A stretch of 64,000 nt of DNA from an uncultured Lentisphaerota bacterium (GCA_903921725.1 CAIXRA010000027.1:1-64000); one strand, 5' to 3'. Counted from the stretch's first letter, positions 54,578-63,839 are shown. The notes: generated by a model not told the origin, from the sequence alone. A program made the numbers and translations.

Positions 54578-54722
54578 GGATGCAAGAAACAATGGCCCAT
54601 CCGCACAAGACTCCCCAAGACTAACCGATTACACAGGTTCCGCCGCGCGGCATTTGCAATCCGCCTGCATGTCAGCCAAATTACGGGAAACATTTCCAGC
54701 CCGACAGGAACTTGCTCCGCTT

Positions 54723-56093
54723 ATGAAAACCATCCTTTGCATCGGCGCCGGCTATGTGGGCGGCCCCACCATGGCCATGATCGCGAAGAAATGCCCGGGC
54801 TACAAGATCACCGTCGCCGACATCAACCCCGCGCGCATCGCCGCCTGGCAGAGCGAAGAACTGCCTATTTACGAGCCCGGACTGCTGGAGCTGGTGAAGG
54901 AGTGCCGCGGCAAAAACCTGTTCTTCAGCACCGATGTCGCCGCCGGCATCCGCGAGGCCGACATCATCTTCGTGAGCGTGAACACGCCGACCAAGACCTT
55001 CGGCGAGGGCGCCGGCATGGCCGCCGACCTCCAGTATTGGGAAAAGGTCGCCCGCGAAATCCTGGCAAACTCCGACCGCGACAAGATCGTGGTCGAGAAA
55101 AGCACGCTGCCCGTGCGCACCGCCGAGGCAATCGCCCGCATCCTGAACGTGCCGGGGAGCAAGGTCCGCTTTGAAATCCTCTCCAACCCCGAGTTCCTCG
55201 CCGAAGGCACCGCCATCGAGGACCTTGAAAAGCCCGATCGCGTGCTGATCGGCGGCAACCAGACGACTGAGGCCGGCCGCCGCGCCGTCGAGGAGCTGGT
55301 CGCGGTCTACGCGCACTGGGTGCCGCGGGAGCGTATCCTGACCACCAACGTCTGGTCCAGCGAACTCTCCAAACTCGTTGCCAACGCCTTCCTCGCCCAG
55401 CGCATCAGCTCCGTCAACAGCATCTCCGCCCTGGCGGAGGCGACGGAGGCCGACGTCGAGGAGGTCGCCCGCGCCATCGGCATGGACTCGCGCATCGGCC
55501 CGAAATTCCTCCGCGCCAGCGTCGGCTTCGGCGGCTCCTGTTTCCAGAAGGACATCCTGAACCTGGTCTACATCTGCCGCCATTACGGCCTGCACGAAGT
55601 CGCCGACTACTGGCACAGCGTGGTGAAAATCAACGACTACCAGAAATCGCGCTTCGTCGGCCGCATCCTCGCCAGCATGTTCAACACCATCGTCGGCAAG
55701 CGCATCGCCGTCTTCGGCTTCGCCTTCAAGGCCAACACCGGCGACACCCGCGAAACCCCGGCCATCGCCGTCTGCCGCAAGCTGCTGGAGGAGCGCGCCG
55801 CCCTGGTCGTCACCGACCCCGCCGCGCTGCCGAACGCGAAAAAGGATTTGGCCGACTTCGCCGACCGCGTGGCGTTCGAGCCCGACCCGTACAAGGCAGC
55901 GGCCGGCGCCCACGCCCTGGTCTTCGTCACCGAATGGCCCCAGTACCAGAAGCTCGACTTCCAGCGCCTCTACGACTCCATGGCCAAGCCCGCCTTCCTC
56001 TTCGACGGACGCAACTTCCTCGACCACGAGAAACTCTTCGAAATCGGCTTCGACGTCCACCCCATCGGCAAGCCATCGCTCGAACACAAGTGA
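54723..56093 (+). CDS. ugd: UDP-glucose 6-dehydrogenase, eukaryote-like
   Basis: 456 residues. The enzyme oxidises UDP-glucose to UDP-glucuronate with NAD. It has the Rossmann motif [16 protein letters not shown] at the N-terminus, [50 protein letters not shown] and the catalytic cysteine in [10 protein letters not shown] near 272; the C-terminal half has [16 protein letters not shown]. These features match animal and plant UGDH more than short bacterial forms. UDP-glucuronate is a donor for glycans such as hyaluronan, which fits the divergent synthase-like gene. Confidence 0.95.
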   Translation: MKTILCIGAGYVGGPTMAMIAKKCPGYKITVADINPARIAAWQSEELPIYEPGLLELVKECRGKNLFFSTDVAAGIREADIIFVSVNTPTKTFGEGAGMAADLQYWEKVAREILANSDRDKIVVEKSTLPVRTAEAIARILNVPGSKVRFEILSNPEFLAEGTAIEDLEKPDRVLIGGNQTTEAGRRAVEELVAVYAHWVPRERILTTNVWSSELSKLVANAFLAQRISSVNSISALAEATEADVEEVARAIGMDSRIGPKFLRASVGFGGSCFQKDILNLVYICRHYGLHEVADYWHSVVKINDYQKSRFVGRILASMFNTIVGKRIAVFGFAFKANTGDTRETPAIAVCRKLLEERAALVVTDPAALPNAKKDLADFADRVAFEPDPYKAAAGAHALVFVTEWPQYQKLDFQRLYDSMAKPAFLFDGRNFLDHEKLFEIGFDVHPIGKPSLEHK

Positions 56094-56173
56094 CCGGGCG
56101 GAATGAATAACCGCCGCCCGGTGCGCGTTCCGTCCTCGCAGACCCGGCAAAACCGCCGGGCCGGGAGTGGATT

Positions 56174-58165
56174 ATGAAATTGCTGATGGCGGCATGCGTT
56201 GCGCTTCTATTGGTGGTCTTGGCCGGACAGATGGTGCTGTTGGACAGGATCAGCGGCGACGCCCCGGCGCCGTCCAAGCCCGCATCCGGGACGCAGGCGG
56301 CGGCACCGGCCGCACCCGAACCGCTGCCCGCCGCCGCGGTTCCCGCACCGCCGCCGGCCGCGCCCCCGGTACCGGACGCCGTCCCGCCCGGCATGTCGCC
56401 GGGGTTGGAGGTGTTCGCCCGGCTGGTCAAGTCGGGCGCCGGCGAGGAGGCGCTGCTGGCCCATGTCCGGCAGTCGCCGGTCGCCTATGACCCGACCGTA
56501 GGCGAGATCCTCTACCTCAAGGACATCGGCACCCCGCAGCCGGTGATTACCGCGCTGCTGGAGCACGGCCTGGAACTGCGTCGCCGCACGGCCGGCACCG
56601 CCCAGGCAGCGCCGCCGCCGGCCACTTCTCCGGTGCAACCGGAGGCGATCGTAACCGCTTTCCAACCGCCGGCCACGGCCGTACCCGAACCGCCCACCGG
56701 TGAAATCAGCATCGGCCGCTTCCATGAAGCGCTGGCACCCTACGGCTCATGGATTTTCGTGGACTCCGCCTGGCTCTGGCGTCCCACCGTCGCCGTGGTT
56801 GACCTCTCCTGGCGCCCCTACTGCCACGGCGGACGCTGGGTGCACACCGACTGCGGCTGGGCGTGGCACTCGGAATATTCCTGGGGCTGGGCGCCGTTCC
56901 ACTACGGACGCTGGCAGCATCACGCCAGGCACGGATGGGTGTGGTTCCCGGACACGGAATGGGCCCCCGCCTGGGTGAGCTGGCGCATGGGTGATGCGGA
57001 GTGTGGCTGGGCACCGCTGCCGCCCGCCGCGCGCCATCTGGGCGGCGCCGGCTTCCTCTATCAAGGACGGCATGTGACGGCAACCTTCGGCTTCGGCCTG
57101 GGCGCGGCGGATTATGTCTTCGTTTCCAATAGCCGTTTCTGCGAGCCGGCCCTGCACCGGCACATGCTGCCGCCGGCACGGGTGACGGCCGTCTATGAAA
57201 AAACCGTCGTCCGCAACAGCTACATCGTCGTAAAAAACCGCGTCGTCAACGAAGGCCCCGCCCTCCGGCACGTCCAACCGGCACGGGAAGAACCGGCCAC
57301 CCATGCGGCGATAGTGCCAACGCCCACCGCCACCGCAACACGCACCCGTGCCCCGACGACGCATGACAGCCCGCGCGGCGAAAACCCCGCCGTCGTCAGC
57401 CAGCAGACCCGCCCCGCCGGACTGTCATCCAGGCTGGCAACGGAAACGACCGGAGTACAGAACTCCCGCCATGAAAATGTGGTATCCGCGCCCCGCAATC
57501 AAGCCTCCGGATTCACCACCCGGAATCAAACGTCCGGCACCGCCGCCCGCGAAAGCCAGCGCCGCACAGCCGAGCAGGCCGAGGCCGCCGCCGGCGCCGT
57601 CAGGGAACGCTCACGCCGCGAAGACGCCGCCAAACAGGCCGCCGCGGCGGAACGGCGAAAAAGCGAAGAGCAACAACAGGTCAGGGCCGACGCCGAAAAG
57701 CGTGCTGTGGAAGCCCTGGCGCGCGAACGCCAGGCCGCCGCACAGACCGCCTTCGAAAACCAGCGCCGCACAGCCGAGCAGGCCGAGGCCGCCGCCGGCG
57801 CCGCACGGGAACGCTCACGCCACGAGGATGCCGCTAAACAGGCCGCCGCGGCGGAACGGCGCAAAAGCGACGAGCAACAGCAGGCCAGGACCGACGCCGA
57901 AAAGCGTGCCGTGGAAGCCCAGGCGCGCGAACGCCAGGCCACCGCACAGACCTCCTTCGAAAACCAGCGCCGGACAGCCGAACAGGCCGAGGCCGCGGCC
58001 GGCGCCGCACGGGAACGCTCACGCCACGAGGATGCCGCTAAACAGGCCGCCGCGGCGGAACGGCGCGCGCCTGAAGCACAGCAGGCCAAAGCGGCGGCGG
58101 CAACCGGGACCGCCACGCCGCAGTCCGAACGCAGACACAGCGGCACATCCGACGCGGCGCACTGA
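56174..58165 (+). CDS. DUF6600-type secreted/anchored protein with 68-residue helical repeats
   Basis: 663 residues. An N-terminal helix (LLMAACVALLLVVLAGQMVL) acts as anchor or signal, followed by a Pro/Ala-rich linker. Residues about 180-330 are Trp/Gly-rich in the DUF6600 pattern (YGSWIFVDSAWLWRPTV, GWAWHSEYSWGWAPFHYGRW, GWVWFPDTEWAPAWVSWR). After a Thr-rich linker the C-terminus has two full and one partial copies of a 68-residue Ala/Arg/Glu/Gln-rich unit, probably a long helix or coiled coil. Role unknown; an envelope-spanning or glycan-associated part is plausible. It follows the UGDH gene by 80 bases. Confidence 0.8.
   Translation: MKLLMAACVALLLVVLAGQMVLLDRISGDAPAPSKPASGTQAAAPAAPEPLPAAAVPAPPPAAPPVPDAVPPGMSPGLEVFARLVKSGAGEEALLAHVRQSPVAYDPTVGEILYLKDIGTPQPVITALLEHGLELRRRTAGTAQAAPPPATSPVQPEAIVTAFQPPATAVPEPPTGEISIGRFHEALAPYGSWIFVDSAWLWRPTVAVVDLSWRPYCHGGRWVHTDCGWAWHSEYSWGWAPFHYGRWQHHARHGWVWFPDTEWAPAWVSWRMGDAECGWAPLPPAARHLGGAGFLYQGRHVTATFGFGLGAADYVFVSNSRFCEPALHRHMLPPARVTAVYEKTVVRNSYIVVKNRVVNEGPALRHVQPAREEPATHAAIVPTPTATATRTRAPTTHDSPRGENPAVVSQQTRPAGLSSRLATETTGVQNSRHENVVSAPRNQASGFTTRNQTSGTAARESQRRTAEQAEAAAGAVRERSRREDAAKQAAAAERRKSEEQQQVRADAEKRAVEALARERQAAAQTAFENQRRTAEQAEAAAGAARERSRHEDAAKQAAAAERRKSDEQQQARTDAEKRAVEAQARERQATAQTSFENQRRTAEQAEAAAGAARERSRHEDAAKQAAAAERRAPEAQQAKAAAATGTATPQSERRHSGTSDAAH
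57557..58080 (+). repeat. 204-bp tandem repeat in the DUF6600 protein gene
   Basis: CAGCGCCG(C/G)ACAGCCGA marks the starts at 57557, 57761 and 57965, a period of exactly 204 bases (68 codons). Copies two and three are the most similar, as expected from a recent duplication; the third is truncated at about 115 bases. Confidence 0.92.
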
Positions 58166-58214
58166 CCCGGATTCCGCCCTCCCTCCCAAAACTCCGCACC
58201 TTTCGCGAGCGGGC

Positions 58215-58242
58215 TTGCCCGGACCCGGCGCGGTGGTACATT
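58215..58242 (+). promoter_or_regulatory. Predicted promoter of the second MTHFR gene
   Basis: TTGCCC and TACATT are separated by 16 bases, about 57 bases before the start. The -10 and spacing equal those at 33615-33642. Confidence 0.5.
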
Positions 58243-58298
58243 GTGCTTTGTCCATCCTGCGTCCATTGCGCCCCGCGAGAGGGAACGTTGCAGCATTC

Positions 58299-59771
58299 AT
58301 GAACAACCGTCCGGACAACCCAGTCGAGCCGCGCGCGCCCATCCAGCTGAAGATGAATTTCAGCGGCGAGAATCCGCTGGCGGACGCCCTGCGCAAGGGC
58401 GAGTTTCTGCTCCTCATCGAGCAGGACACCCCCCTCAGCGAGCAGCCGTTCGACTCCGCCATGGCCCAGCCGCAAGCCGTCGCCAAGCGCGCCGCCGCCC
58501 ACCCGCTCATCGCCGGCATGGCCGTCACCGACCGCCGCCGGGGCGAGGACAGCCACGATCCGGTGGACGCCGCCGCCCGCCTCGCCGAGGCCTCCGGCAA
58601 GCCGTCGCTGCTCATCCTTTCCGGCAAGGCTTCGACCCGGGAGCGTGTCCGCGACGCCTTCGCCCGCGCCGCCTCCCAGGGCGTACGCAATATCGTCCCC
58701 GTCACCGGCGACCGCTCCGACAAGCATCCCGAACCACGCGCGCCGCACCTCGGCCATTATCCGCTGCATCCGCAGGGCTACTTTGACAGCGCCGCCGCAC
58801 TCCGCCTCATCAAGTCCTCGACCACCGGCCTCTACGCCGGCGCCGGCGTGAACCCGTTCAAGTACAACGCGGCCGACCTCTACCTCCAGTATTACAAGCT
58901 CCTGCGCAAGCTCGCCACCGGCGCCGAATTCGTCGTCACCCACGCCGGCTGGGACATGAAGAAGCTGCAAGAACTCCAGTGGTTCCTCCAGATGCGCGAC
59001 ATCTCCGTTCCCGTCATCGCCCGCGTCCACCTCCTCTCCGCACAGGACATCGAGACGATTGACTCCGACATCTTCCCCGGCGTCCAGGCCAACCGCCTCT
59101 TCTACGCCATGCTCCAGCGCGAGTCGGGCCTCAACCCGTCCCAGGGCGTTTCCACCCAGCTGCACCGCGCCGCGCTCCAGATTGTCGGCTGCAAGCTGCT
59201 CGGCTACAGCGGTGTCCAGCTCTCCGGCGTCAAGACCGCCGAGACGCTCGACATGGTCATGGAGAAGGTCCGGGAACTCCTCGCCAAGCACCGCGACACC
59301 GCCGCCTGGATCAGTGCCTGGAACGAGTTCCACAACTTCATCGAGTTCGCGCCCTTCTCCGGCGGCTTCTACGCCTTCCGCAACCTCATGATGTCGCAGC
59401 TCCCGGCCTACAAGCCCGAATACGCCGCGCCAGCCGACAACTCCTGGCCCAAACCCCGCGGCAAGGATTCCTGCCGCGCCGCCTCCCTCCGGCTCCTGCT
59501 CGCCCCCTGGGCCCCGAAATGGCTGGCGGACTCCGCGCGCTTCCTGGCCTGCCGCCGCTGCAAGCACGGCGAATGCGGTTACGGGAACTGCTATTACCTC
59601 TGCCCCAAGGAGTGCCCCAAGGCCCTCTCCCTTGGCGCCTGCGGCGGCACCAAACCCGACGGCACCTGCGAGTTCGGCCACGCCCCCTGCTTCTTCCACC
59701 GCGTCCTCGCCCTCGCCGCCGCCCGCGGCGAACTCGACAAGCTCGAAGAGGGGATCCCTGCGGAAAGCTGA
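58299..59771 (+). CDS. Methylenetetrahydrofolate reductase with C-terminal cysteine-rich (MTHFR_C) domain
   Basis: 490 residues. Residues about 25-320 are a MetF-type barrel (ADALRKGEFLLLIEQDTP, GMAVTDRRRGEDSHDP, VTGDRSD, GLYAGAGVNPFKYN, VVTHAGWDMKKLQEL). The C-terminal 100 residues match the MTHFR_C type, with nine or more cysteines: CRRCKHGECGYGNCYYLCPK, ECPKALSLGACGG, GTCEFGHAPCF. In acetogens and related anaerobes this domain works with MetF, often as a separate MetV. That suggests a ferredoxin- or NADH-linked reductase. ATG 58299 is just upstream of the conserved part; a longer open frame in the repeat gene is chance. Confidence 0.88.
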   Translation: MNNRPDNPVEPRAPIQLKMNFSGENPLADALRKGEFLLLIEQDTPLSEQPFDSAMAQPQAVAKRAAAHPLIAGMAVTDRRRGEDSHDPVDAAARLAEASGKPSLLILSGKASTRERVRDAFARAASQGVRNIVPVTGDRSDKHPEPRAPHLGHYPLHPQGYFDSAAALRLIKSSTTGLYAGAGVNPFKYNAADLYLQYYKLLRKLATGAEFVVTHAGWDMKKLQELQWFLQMRDISVPVIARVHLLSAQDIETIDSDIFPGVQANRLFYAMLQRESGLNPSQGVSTQLHRAALQIVGCKLLGYSGVQLSGVKTAETLDMVMEKVRELLAKHRDTAAWISAWNEFHNFIEFAPFSGGFYAFRNLMMSQLPAYKPEYAAPADNSWPKPRGKDSCRAASLRLLLAPWAPKWLADSARFLACRRCKHGECGYGNCYYLCPKECPKALSLGACGGTKPDGTCEFGHAPCFFHRVLALAAARGELDKLEEGIPAES

Positions 59772-59934
59772 GCAAAGGCGACGACAGCGCAACCACCGTG
59801 GGCGTTGAGCATTCCTGAACCGTGCGGCTTGAGCGTCTCCGGCCGATTCCCCTCCGGCAAGGTTTTCCCCGCTCCCATGCTTCCTTCACCCGGCATGCGA
59901 TGGACGACTGCACTCAAACAAAGAAGCAACAACC

Positions 59935-61077
59935 GTGAACGACGAACCCTTGGCAGAGCCGGCACCTGCTGATTTCACGCCGGAAGACCCCGGGCGCGAA
60001 GATGCGCCCCCATCAGGACCGGCGGCGGTGCCGCACCGGCGGCGGCCGCGTTACTCGGGCAAGAACCCGCGGCGGTTTGAGGACAAATACAAGGAGCTCA
60101 ACCCGGAACGCTACGCGGAGACGGTCGCGAAGGTTCTCGCCTCCGGCAAGACGCCGGCTGGCACGCACCGCTCCATCATGGTCGCGGAAATTTTGGAACA
60201 GCTGGCGCCCAAGCCCGGCGAGGTCGCCGTGGACTGCACGCTCGGATACGGCGGCCACGCGCGGGAACTGCTCGCCCGCCTCCAGCCCGGAGGACGCCTG
60301 CTCGGCCTGGACGCCGACCCCATCGAGCTTCCCAAAGCCACCGCCCGTCTGCGCGCCCTCGGTTTCGGCCCCGACACATTCAGCCCGCACCGCAGCAATT
60401 TCGCCGGCCTGCCGAAACTCCTCGCCGGCGCCGGCGTGGCGGGCGCGGACTGCATCCTGGCCGACCTCGGCGTCTCCTCGATGCAGCTCGATGAACCGCG
60501 GCGCGGCTTCTCGGTGAAGAACAACGGCCCGCTCGACATGCGCATGAACCCGCAACTCGGCCAGCCGGCCTCCGCATTCCTCGAAAAAATCAAGCCCGCC
60601 GCCCTGGCCGCCCTGCTCACCGAAAATGCGGACGAGCCGGCCGCCGCCGTGCTCTCCACCGCGCTTGCGGGCCATTCCTACGCCACCACGCTCGCCCTGG
60701 CCACCGCCATCCGCGCCGCGCTGCCGCGTTTGGACGCGGAGGCCCAGGATCTCGCCGTGCGCCGTGTCTTCCAGGCGCTGCGCATCGCGGTGAACGACGA
60801 ATTCTCCGCGCTCGACATGTTCCTGCGCCATCTGCCGTTCTGCCTCAACCCCGGCGGCCGCGCCGCCATCCTCACCTTCCACTCCGGCGAAGACCGCCGC
60901 GTCGAACACGCCTTTGCCGCCGGCCGCGCCGCGGGACTTTATGCGGAGATCGCAACGGAAGCCGTCCGCGCCTCCGCCTTCGAGCGCCGCGACAACCCCC
61001 GCTCCAAATGCGCCAAACTCCGCTGGGCCCGGAAGTCAGCCGCCCAAGCAGCTGATTCCACGGAAGCGCCGCCCTGA
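59935..61077 (+). CDS. rsmH: 16S rRNA (cytosine(1402)-N(4))-methyltransferase RsmH, N-terminally extended
   Basis: 380 residues. RsmH methylates the P-site C1402 of 16S rRNA. Family marks are GTHRSIMVAEIL, VDCTLGYGGHARELL, ILADLGVSSMQLDEPRRGFS, GPLDMRMN, RRVFQALRIAVNDE and LTFHSGEDRRVEHAF. The conserved core starts near residue 75; the extension contains YSGKNPRRFEDKYKELNPER, a conserved-looking charged stretch that also occurs in RsmH of some related bacteria (from memory). The start is GTG 59935. No other mra/fts genes are adjacent. Confidence 0.93.
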   Translation: MNDEPLAEPAPADFTPEDPGREDAPPSGPAAVPHRRRPRYSGKNPRRFEDKYKELNPERYAETVAKVLASGKTPAGTHRSIMVAEILEQLAPKPGEVAVDCTLGYGGHARELLARLQPGGRLLGLDADPIELPKATARLRALGFGPDTFSPHRSNFAGLPKLLAGAGVAGADCILADLGVSSMQLDEPRRGFSVKNNGPLDMRMNPQLGQPASAFLEKIKPAALAALLTENADEPAAAVLSTALAGHSYATTLALATAIRAALPRLDAEAQDLAVRRVFQALRIAVNDEFSALDMFLRHLPFCLNPGGRAAILTFHSGEDRRVEHAFAAGRAAGLYAEIATEAVRASAFERRDNPRSKCAKLRWARKSAAQAADSTEAPP

Positions 61078-61095
61078 CCCGCACCCGCCTTCCAC

Positions 61096-61124
61096 TTGCG
61101 CCGTTTCACGAGTCCCGTTATACT
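61096..61124 (+). promoter_or_regulatory. Predicted sigma-70-type promoter of thiL
   Basis: TTGCGC and TATACT are separated by 17 bases, about 52 bases before the thiL start and just after rsmH ends. Confidence 0.6.
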
Positions 61125-61175
61125 TTGTTCTCTTCTTTTAATTCTTAACGTTTTGACCTCCCCCCTACCACCACC

Positions 61176-62144
61176 ATGCCTTTCTCCGAAGACCAATTCC
61201 TCCACGGACTCTTCCCCCGGCTCGGCGCCATGCCGCCGGAGGTCGTCGTGCCGCCGGGCGATGACTGCGCCGCCGTCCGCACCGCCCCCGGCCGCCTCCT
61301 GCTGCTCGCCGTGGACCAGGTAGTGGGGGATAGGCATTATCTGCTGGAAGACAACGCAGAACAGAACGCGGAACACGAAACACGCAACACGCAACGGGGA
61401 ACCCCGCCCGAATTGGCCGGGCGCAAGCTCCTGGCGCGCAACCTCAGCGACATCGCCGCCATGGGAGGACGCCCGCTCTACGCCCTCGTCGCCGGCGCCT
61501 TCGCTCCCGGCCAAGACGCCGCTTGGATGGACCGTTTCTTCGACGGCCTGCTCGCGCTGGGCCGCGAAACCGGCACCGTCCTCATCGGCGGTGACCTCGC
61601 CCGCGCCCCGCACGACGCCGTCGCCTCGCTGACCATCGTCGGCGAGGTCGCTGAGAACCAGGTCAAACTCCGCTCTTCCGCAAAACCCGGCGACATCCTC
61701 TTCGTCACCGGCACGCTCGGCTCCTCGCTCGAAACCGGGCACCACCTGACCTTCACCCCGCGCCTCCGCGAGGGACAGTGGCTCGCCGCACAGCCCGGTG
61801 TCCGCGCCATGATGGACATCAGCGACGGCCTGCTCCCCGACGCCGCCCGCGTCTGCCGCGCCTCGCATTGCGGACTCCGCATCGAGGCCGCCCGCCTGCC
61901 GCTGCGGACTCCGCGGACCACGGTGGAACAGGCGCTCACCGACGGCGAGGACTACGAACTCCTGTTCAGCGCAGCCCCGGAAGCGGCCGGCGCGCTCGCC
62001 GACGCCTGGCCGTTCCCCGATGTCCCGCTGACCCGCGTCGGCGTGTTCACGGCGGAGGACGCAGGCCGCGTCGCCGTCACCGACAACGCCGGCAATCCGC
62101 TTTCGTTCTCCGCAACAGGGTACGATCATTTTGAAAAAACTTGA
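61176..62144 (+). CDS. thiL: Thiamine-monophosphate kinase, with an in-frame repeat insertion
   Basis: 322 residues. ThiL phosphorylates TMP to thiamine diphosphate with ATP. It has VPPGDDCAAVR, LLLAVDQVVGDRHYL, ARNLSDIAAMGGRPLYALV, VLIGGDLARAPHDAV and MMDISDGLLPDAARV, in family order. Between RHYL and ELAGRKLLARN a period-7 ACGCAAC/AGAACGC run (61345-61403) adds about 18 residues (EDNAEQNAEHETRNTQRG), in a loop that carries metal ligands nearby in other ThiL proteins. Two GCGGACTCCGC words lie at 61870 and 61904. Confidence 0.93.
   Translation: MPFSEDQFLHGLFPRLGAMPPEVVVPPGDDCAAVRTAPGRLLLLAVDQVVGDRHYLLEDNAEQNAEHETRNTQRGTPPELAGRKLLARNLSDIAAMGGRPLYALVAGAFAPGQDAAWMDRFFDGLLALGRETGTVLIGGDLARAPHDAVASLTIVGEVAENQVKLRSSAKPGDILFVTGTLGSSLETGHHLTFTPRLREGQWLAAQPGVRAMMDISDGLLPDAARVCRASHCGLRIEAARLPLRTPRTTVEQALTDGEDYELLFSAAPEAAGALADAWPFPDVPLTRVGVFTAEDAGRVAVTDNAGNPLSFSATGYDHFEKT
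61345..61403. repeat. Period-7 repeat (ACGCAAC/AGAACGC) within thiL
   Basis: Units AACGCAG, AACAGAACGCGG, AACACGAA, ACACGCA, ACACGCA and ACGGGG follow each other, translated in frame. The unit matches those at 7486-7522, 13460-13493, 40817-40838 and 41092-41125. Confidence 0.85.
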
Positions 62145-62178
62145 AGGCTCGATAGCCGTCGAGGTTTTAAACACCCCC

Positions 62179-62655
62179 ATGACCACCACCCCCTTCACCA
62201 TCCTCCAAACCTCCTGCGCCGAAGAGACGGAGGCGCTCGGGCGCCGGCTCGCGGCCCTGCTGCCTCCCGGTGCCGTGGTCACGCTGTACGGCAATCTCGG
62301 CGCGGGCAAAACCGTCCTCGCCCGCGGCATCGCCCGCGGCCTGGGTGTCGCCGAACCCGTCACCAGCCCCACCTTTGCCATCGTCCAAGAATACCGCGCG
62401 CCCGGCGGCCGCTGGTTCTACCACCTCGACCTCTACCGCATCCGCGACGACTCCGACGCTCTGGCGTTCGGCATCGAGGAGTACCTGTTCAACCCCGCCG
62501 CCGTCACCGTCGTCGAATGGCCCGAGCGCATCCCCGGCCTGCTGGCGGACACGGGGCCGGACGGCATGCCGGCCTGCAACCTGCTCTTTCCCGTGCATAT
62601 CGACAGCTTGGACGAAACCCGGCGTAGATTCAGGATTCCGGCGATGCCGGGATGA
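62179..62655 (+). CDS. tsaE: tRNA threonylcarbamoyladenosine biosynthesis ATPase TsaE
   Basis: 158 residues. TsaE activates the TsaBD complex in t6A synthesis. It shows the N-terminal TSCAEETEALGRRLA, Walker A LYGNLGAGKTVLARGIA, TSPTFAIVQEY, HLDLYRIRD and VVEWPERIPGLL. ATG 62179 begins the family core; upstream in-frame TTG would read through a short decamer-type fragment (62147-62166). It starts 34 bases after thiL, so the two are probably cotranscribed. Confidence 0.95.
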   Translation: MTTTPFTILQTSCAEETEALGRRLAALLPPGAVVTLYGNLGAGKTVLARGIARGLGVAEPVTSPTFAIVQEYRAPGGRWFYHLDLYRIRDDSDALAFGIEEYLFNPAAVTVVEWPERIPGLLADTGPDGMPACNLLFPVHIDSLDETRRRFRIPAMPG

Positions 62656-62848
62656 GCGTTCCGGATCCGGGCGAGGCTGGGAAAAGTCCGCCCCCAAACG
62701 GGGCGTTCCACCCGCCGCCCGCAACCAATTGCGAAGGAAGCGATTGACGGATGGATTACTTGGATTATTTTTCTTGCCTCTAAAGTTCTGCGGGCCGACG
62801 GCGGCGCGCAAGGCGGCGTAACACCAGCAAAAGGAACCATCCCGGCAC

Positions 62849-63484
62849 ATGGAGATCTTCGTCAACAATCTCGCGTATCAGGTCGAAGACAAGGATATCC
62901 GCGAGCTCTTCGCCCCCTTCGGTGAAGTTCGCCGCGCCTCCGTGGTCAAGGATCGCGAAACCAACCGTTCCCGCGGTTTCGGCTTCGTGGACATGCCCAA
63001 CGCCGCCGAGGGCCAGCGCGCCTGCGCCGAACTCAACGGAAAGCCGCTCCAAGGCCGGAACATGATGGTTTCTGAGGCGCGTCCGCGCGATGCCCGCCCC
63101 GCCCCCGGCGCCGGCTCGTCGCAGGGCGGCGGCTTCGGCGCCCCGCGCCCGCCCCGCCAGCCCTACACCCCCTCCTCCGCCCCGTCCGCCGGCGGCGGCT
63201 ACGGCTCCGCCGCACCGCGCCAGCCGTACGGCGCACCGCTCGCCGCGCCCAAGCGCTCCGACATGGTCGGCAACCTCGCGAATCCCGAAGAACTCGACGA
63301 ACTCGCCGCACGCAAGGCGCGCGCCAAAAACTTTGGCGCCGACAAGCGGAAGTCAAACCCGGCCAAGTTCGAGGAAAAGAAACGCCCCGTCCTCAAGGGA
63401 ATCGAGAAGGGGCGCAAGAACAACCCGCGCGTCAATCCGGACGACGAGGACGACATGGAAGTCCTCCCCGTCCGCATCCGCTGA
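62849..63484 (+). CDS. RNA-recognition-motif (RRM) protein with low-complexity linker and basic tail
   Basis: 211 residues. Residues 1-80 form one RRM: RNP2 IFVNNLAYQ at the N-terminus and RNP1 RSRGFGFVDM near 39-49. It is followed by a Gly/Pro/Tyr-rich linker (about 85-135) and a Lys/Arg-rich tail that includes KFEEKKRPVLKGIEKGRKNN. Bacterial RRM proteins of this size bind RNA and are often cold-induced; the leader 62656-62848 (193 bases, no gene) could hold regulation, but I see no definite structure. Confidence 0.9.
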   Translation: MEIFVNNLAYQVEDKDIRELFAPFGEVRRASVVKDRETNRSRGFGFVDMPNAAEGQRACAELNGKPLQGRNMMVSEARPRDARPAPGAGSSQGGGFGAPRPPRQPYTPSSAPSAGGGYGSAAPRQPYGAPLAAPKRSDMVGNLANPEELDELAARKARAKNFGADKRKSNPAKFEEKKRPVLKGIEKGRKNNPRVNPDDEDDMEVLPVRIR

Positions 63485-63509
63485 CCCGCCGCCGCCACTG
63501 ACACAAAAA

Positions 63510-63546
63510 AGAACGCCGGACCCCCGCGGGCCGGCGTTCTTTTTCT
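63510..63546 (+). terminator. Rho-independent terminator of the RRM gene
   Basis: AGAACGCCGG and CCGGCGTTCT form a perfect 10-bp stem with a loop of 11 bases, followed by TTTTTCT and preceded by AAAAAA, so it may work in both directions. It lies 26 bases past the RRM stop. Confidence 0.92.
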
Positions 63547-63578
63547 ATAGAAGCCATCCGGCAGTCCCGGCCCGCGGT

Positions 63579-63839
63579 TCAGCGCGGCGGCTTTTCCGGT
63601 TCCGGCATGTCCGGATGCTTCTCCTGCGGTCTCCGCACCACAAGCGCGGCCGACAGAAGGATGACGGCAATCTGCAGGATGATGACGCAGGTGCGTTCCA
63701 TCCACCAAAGCAGCGGCGGATGCGCCTCGGGATTGGTCACCGTGCGGTACACCGTGGGAACGGTGTCCGTGACCAGGAACCAGCCGACGGTGCCGATTAC
63801 CGCCAGCGCCACCAGAAAAAACAGGAATCGCCGCATCAT
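63579..63839 (-). CDS. Small membrane protein of unknown function
   Basis: 86 residues with helices near 4-23 (RFLFFLVALAVIGTVGWFLV) and 50-69 (CVIILQIAVILLSAALVV), then a short charged tail. No family recognised. GGAG is four bases from ATG 63839 and seven from ATG 63836; the second is a better start by spacing. It lies 79 bases beyond trpB's end on the same strand. Confidence 0.7.
   Translation of the reverse strand: MMRRFLFFLVALAVIGTVGWFLVTDTVPTVYRTVTNPEAHPPLLWWMERTCVIILQIAVILLSAALVVRRPQEKHPDMPEPEKPPR

Noticed and set aside
57348..58298. Open frame that would extend the second MTHFR upstream
   Set aside because: It is a shadow of the DUF6600 repeat gene; the real domain begins just after ATG 58299.
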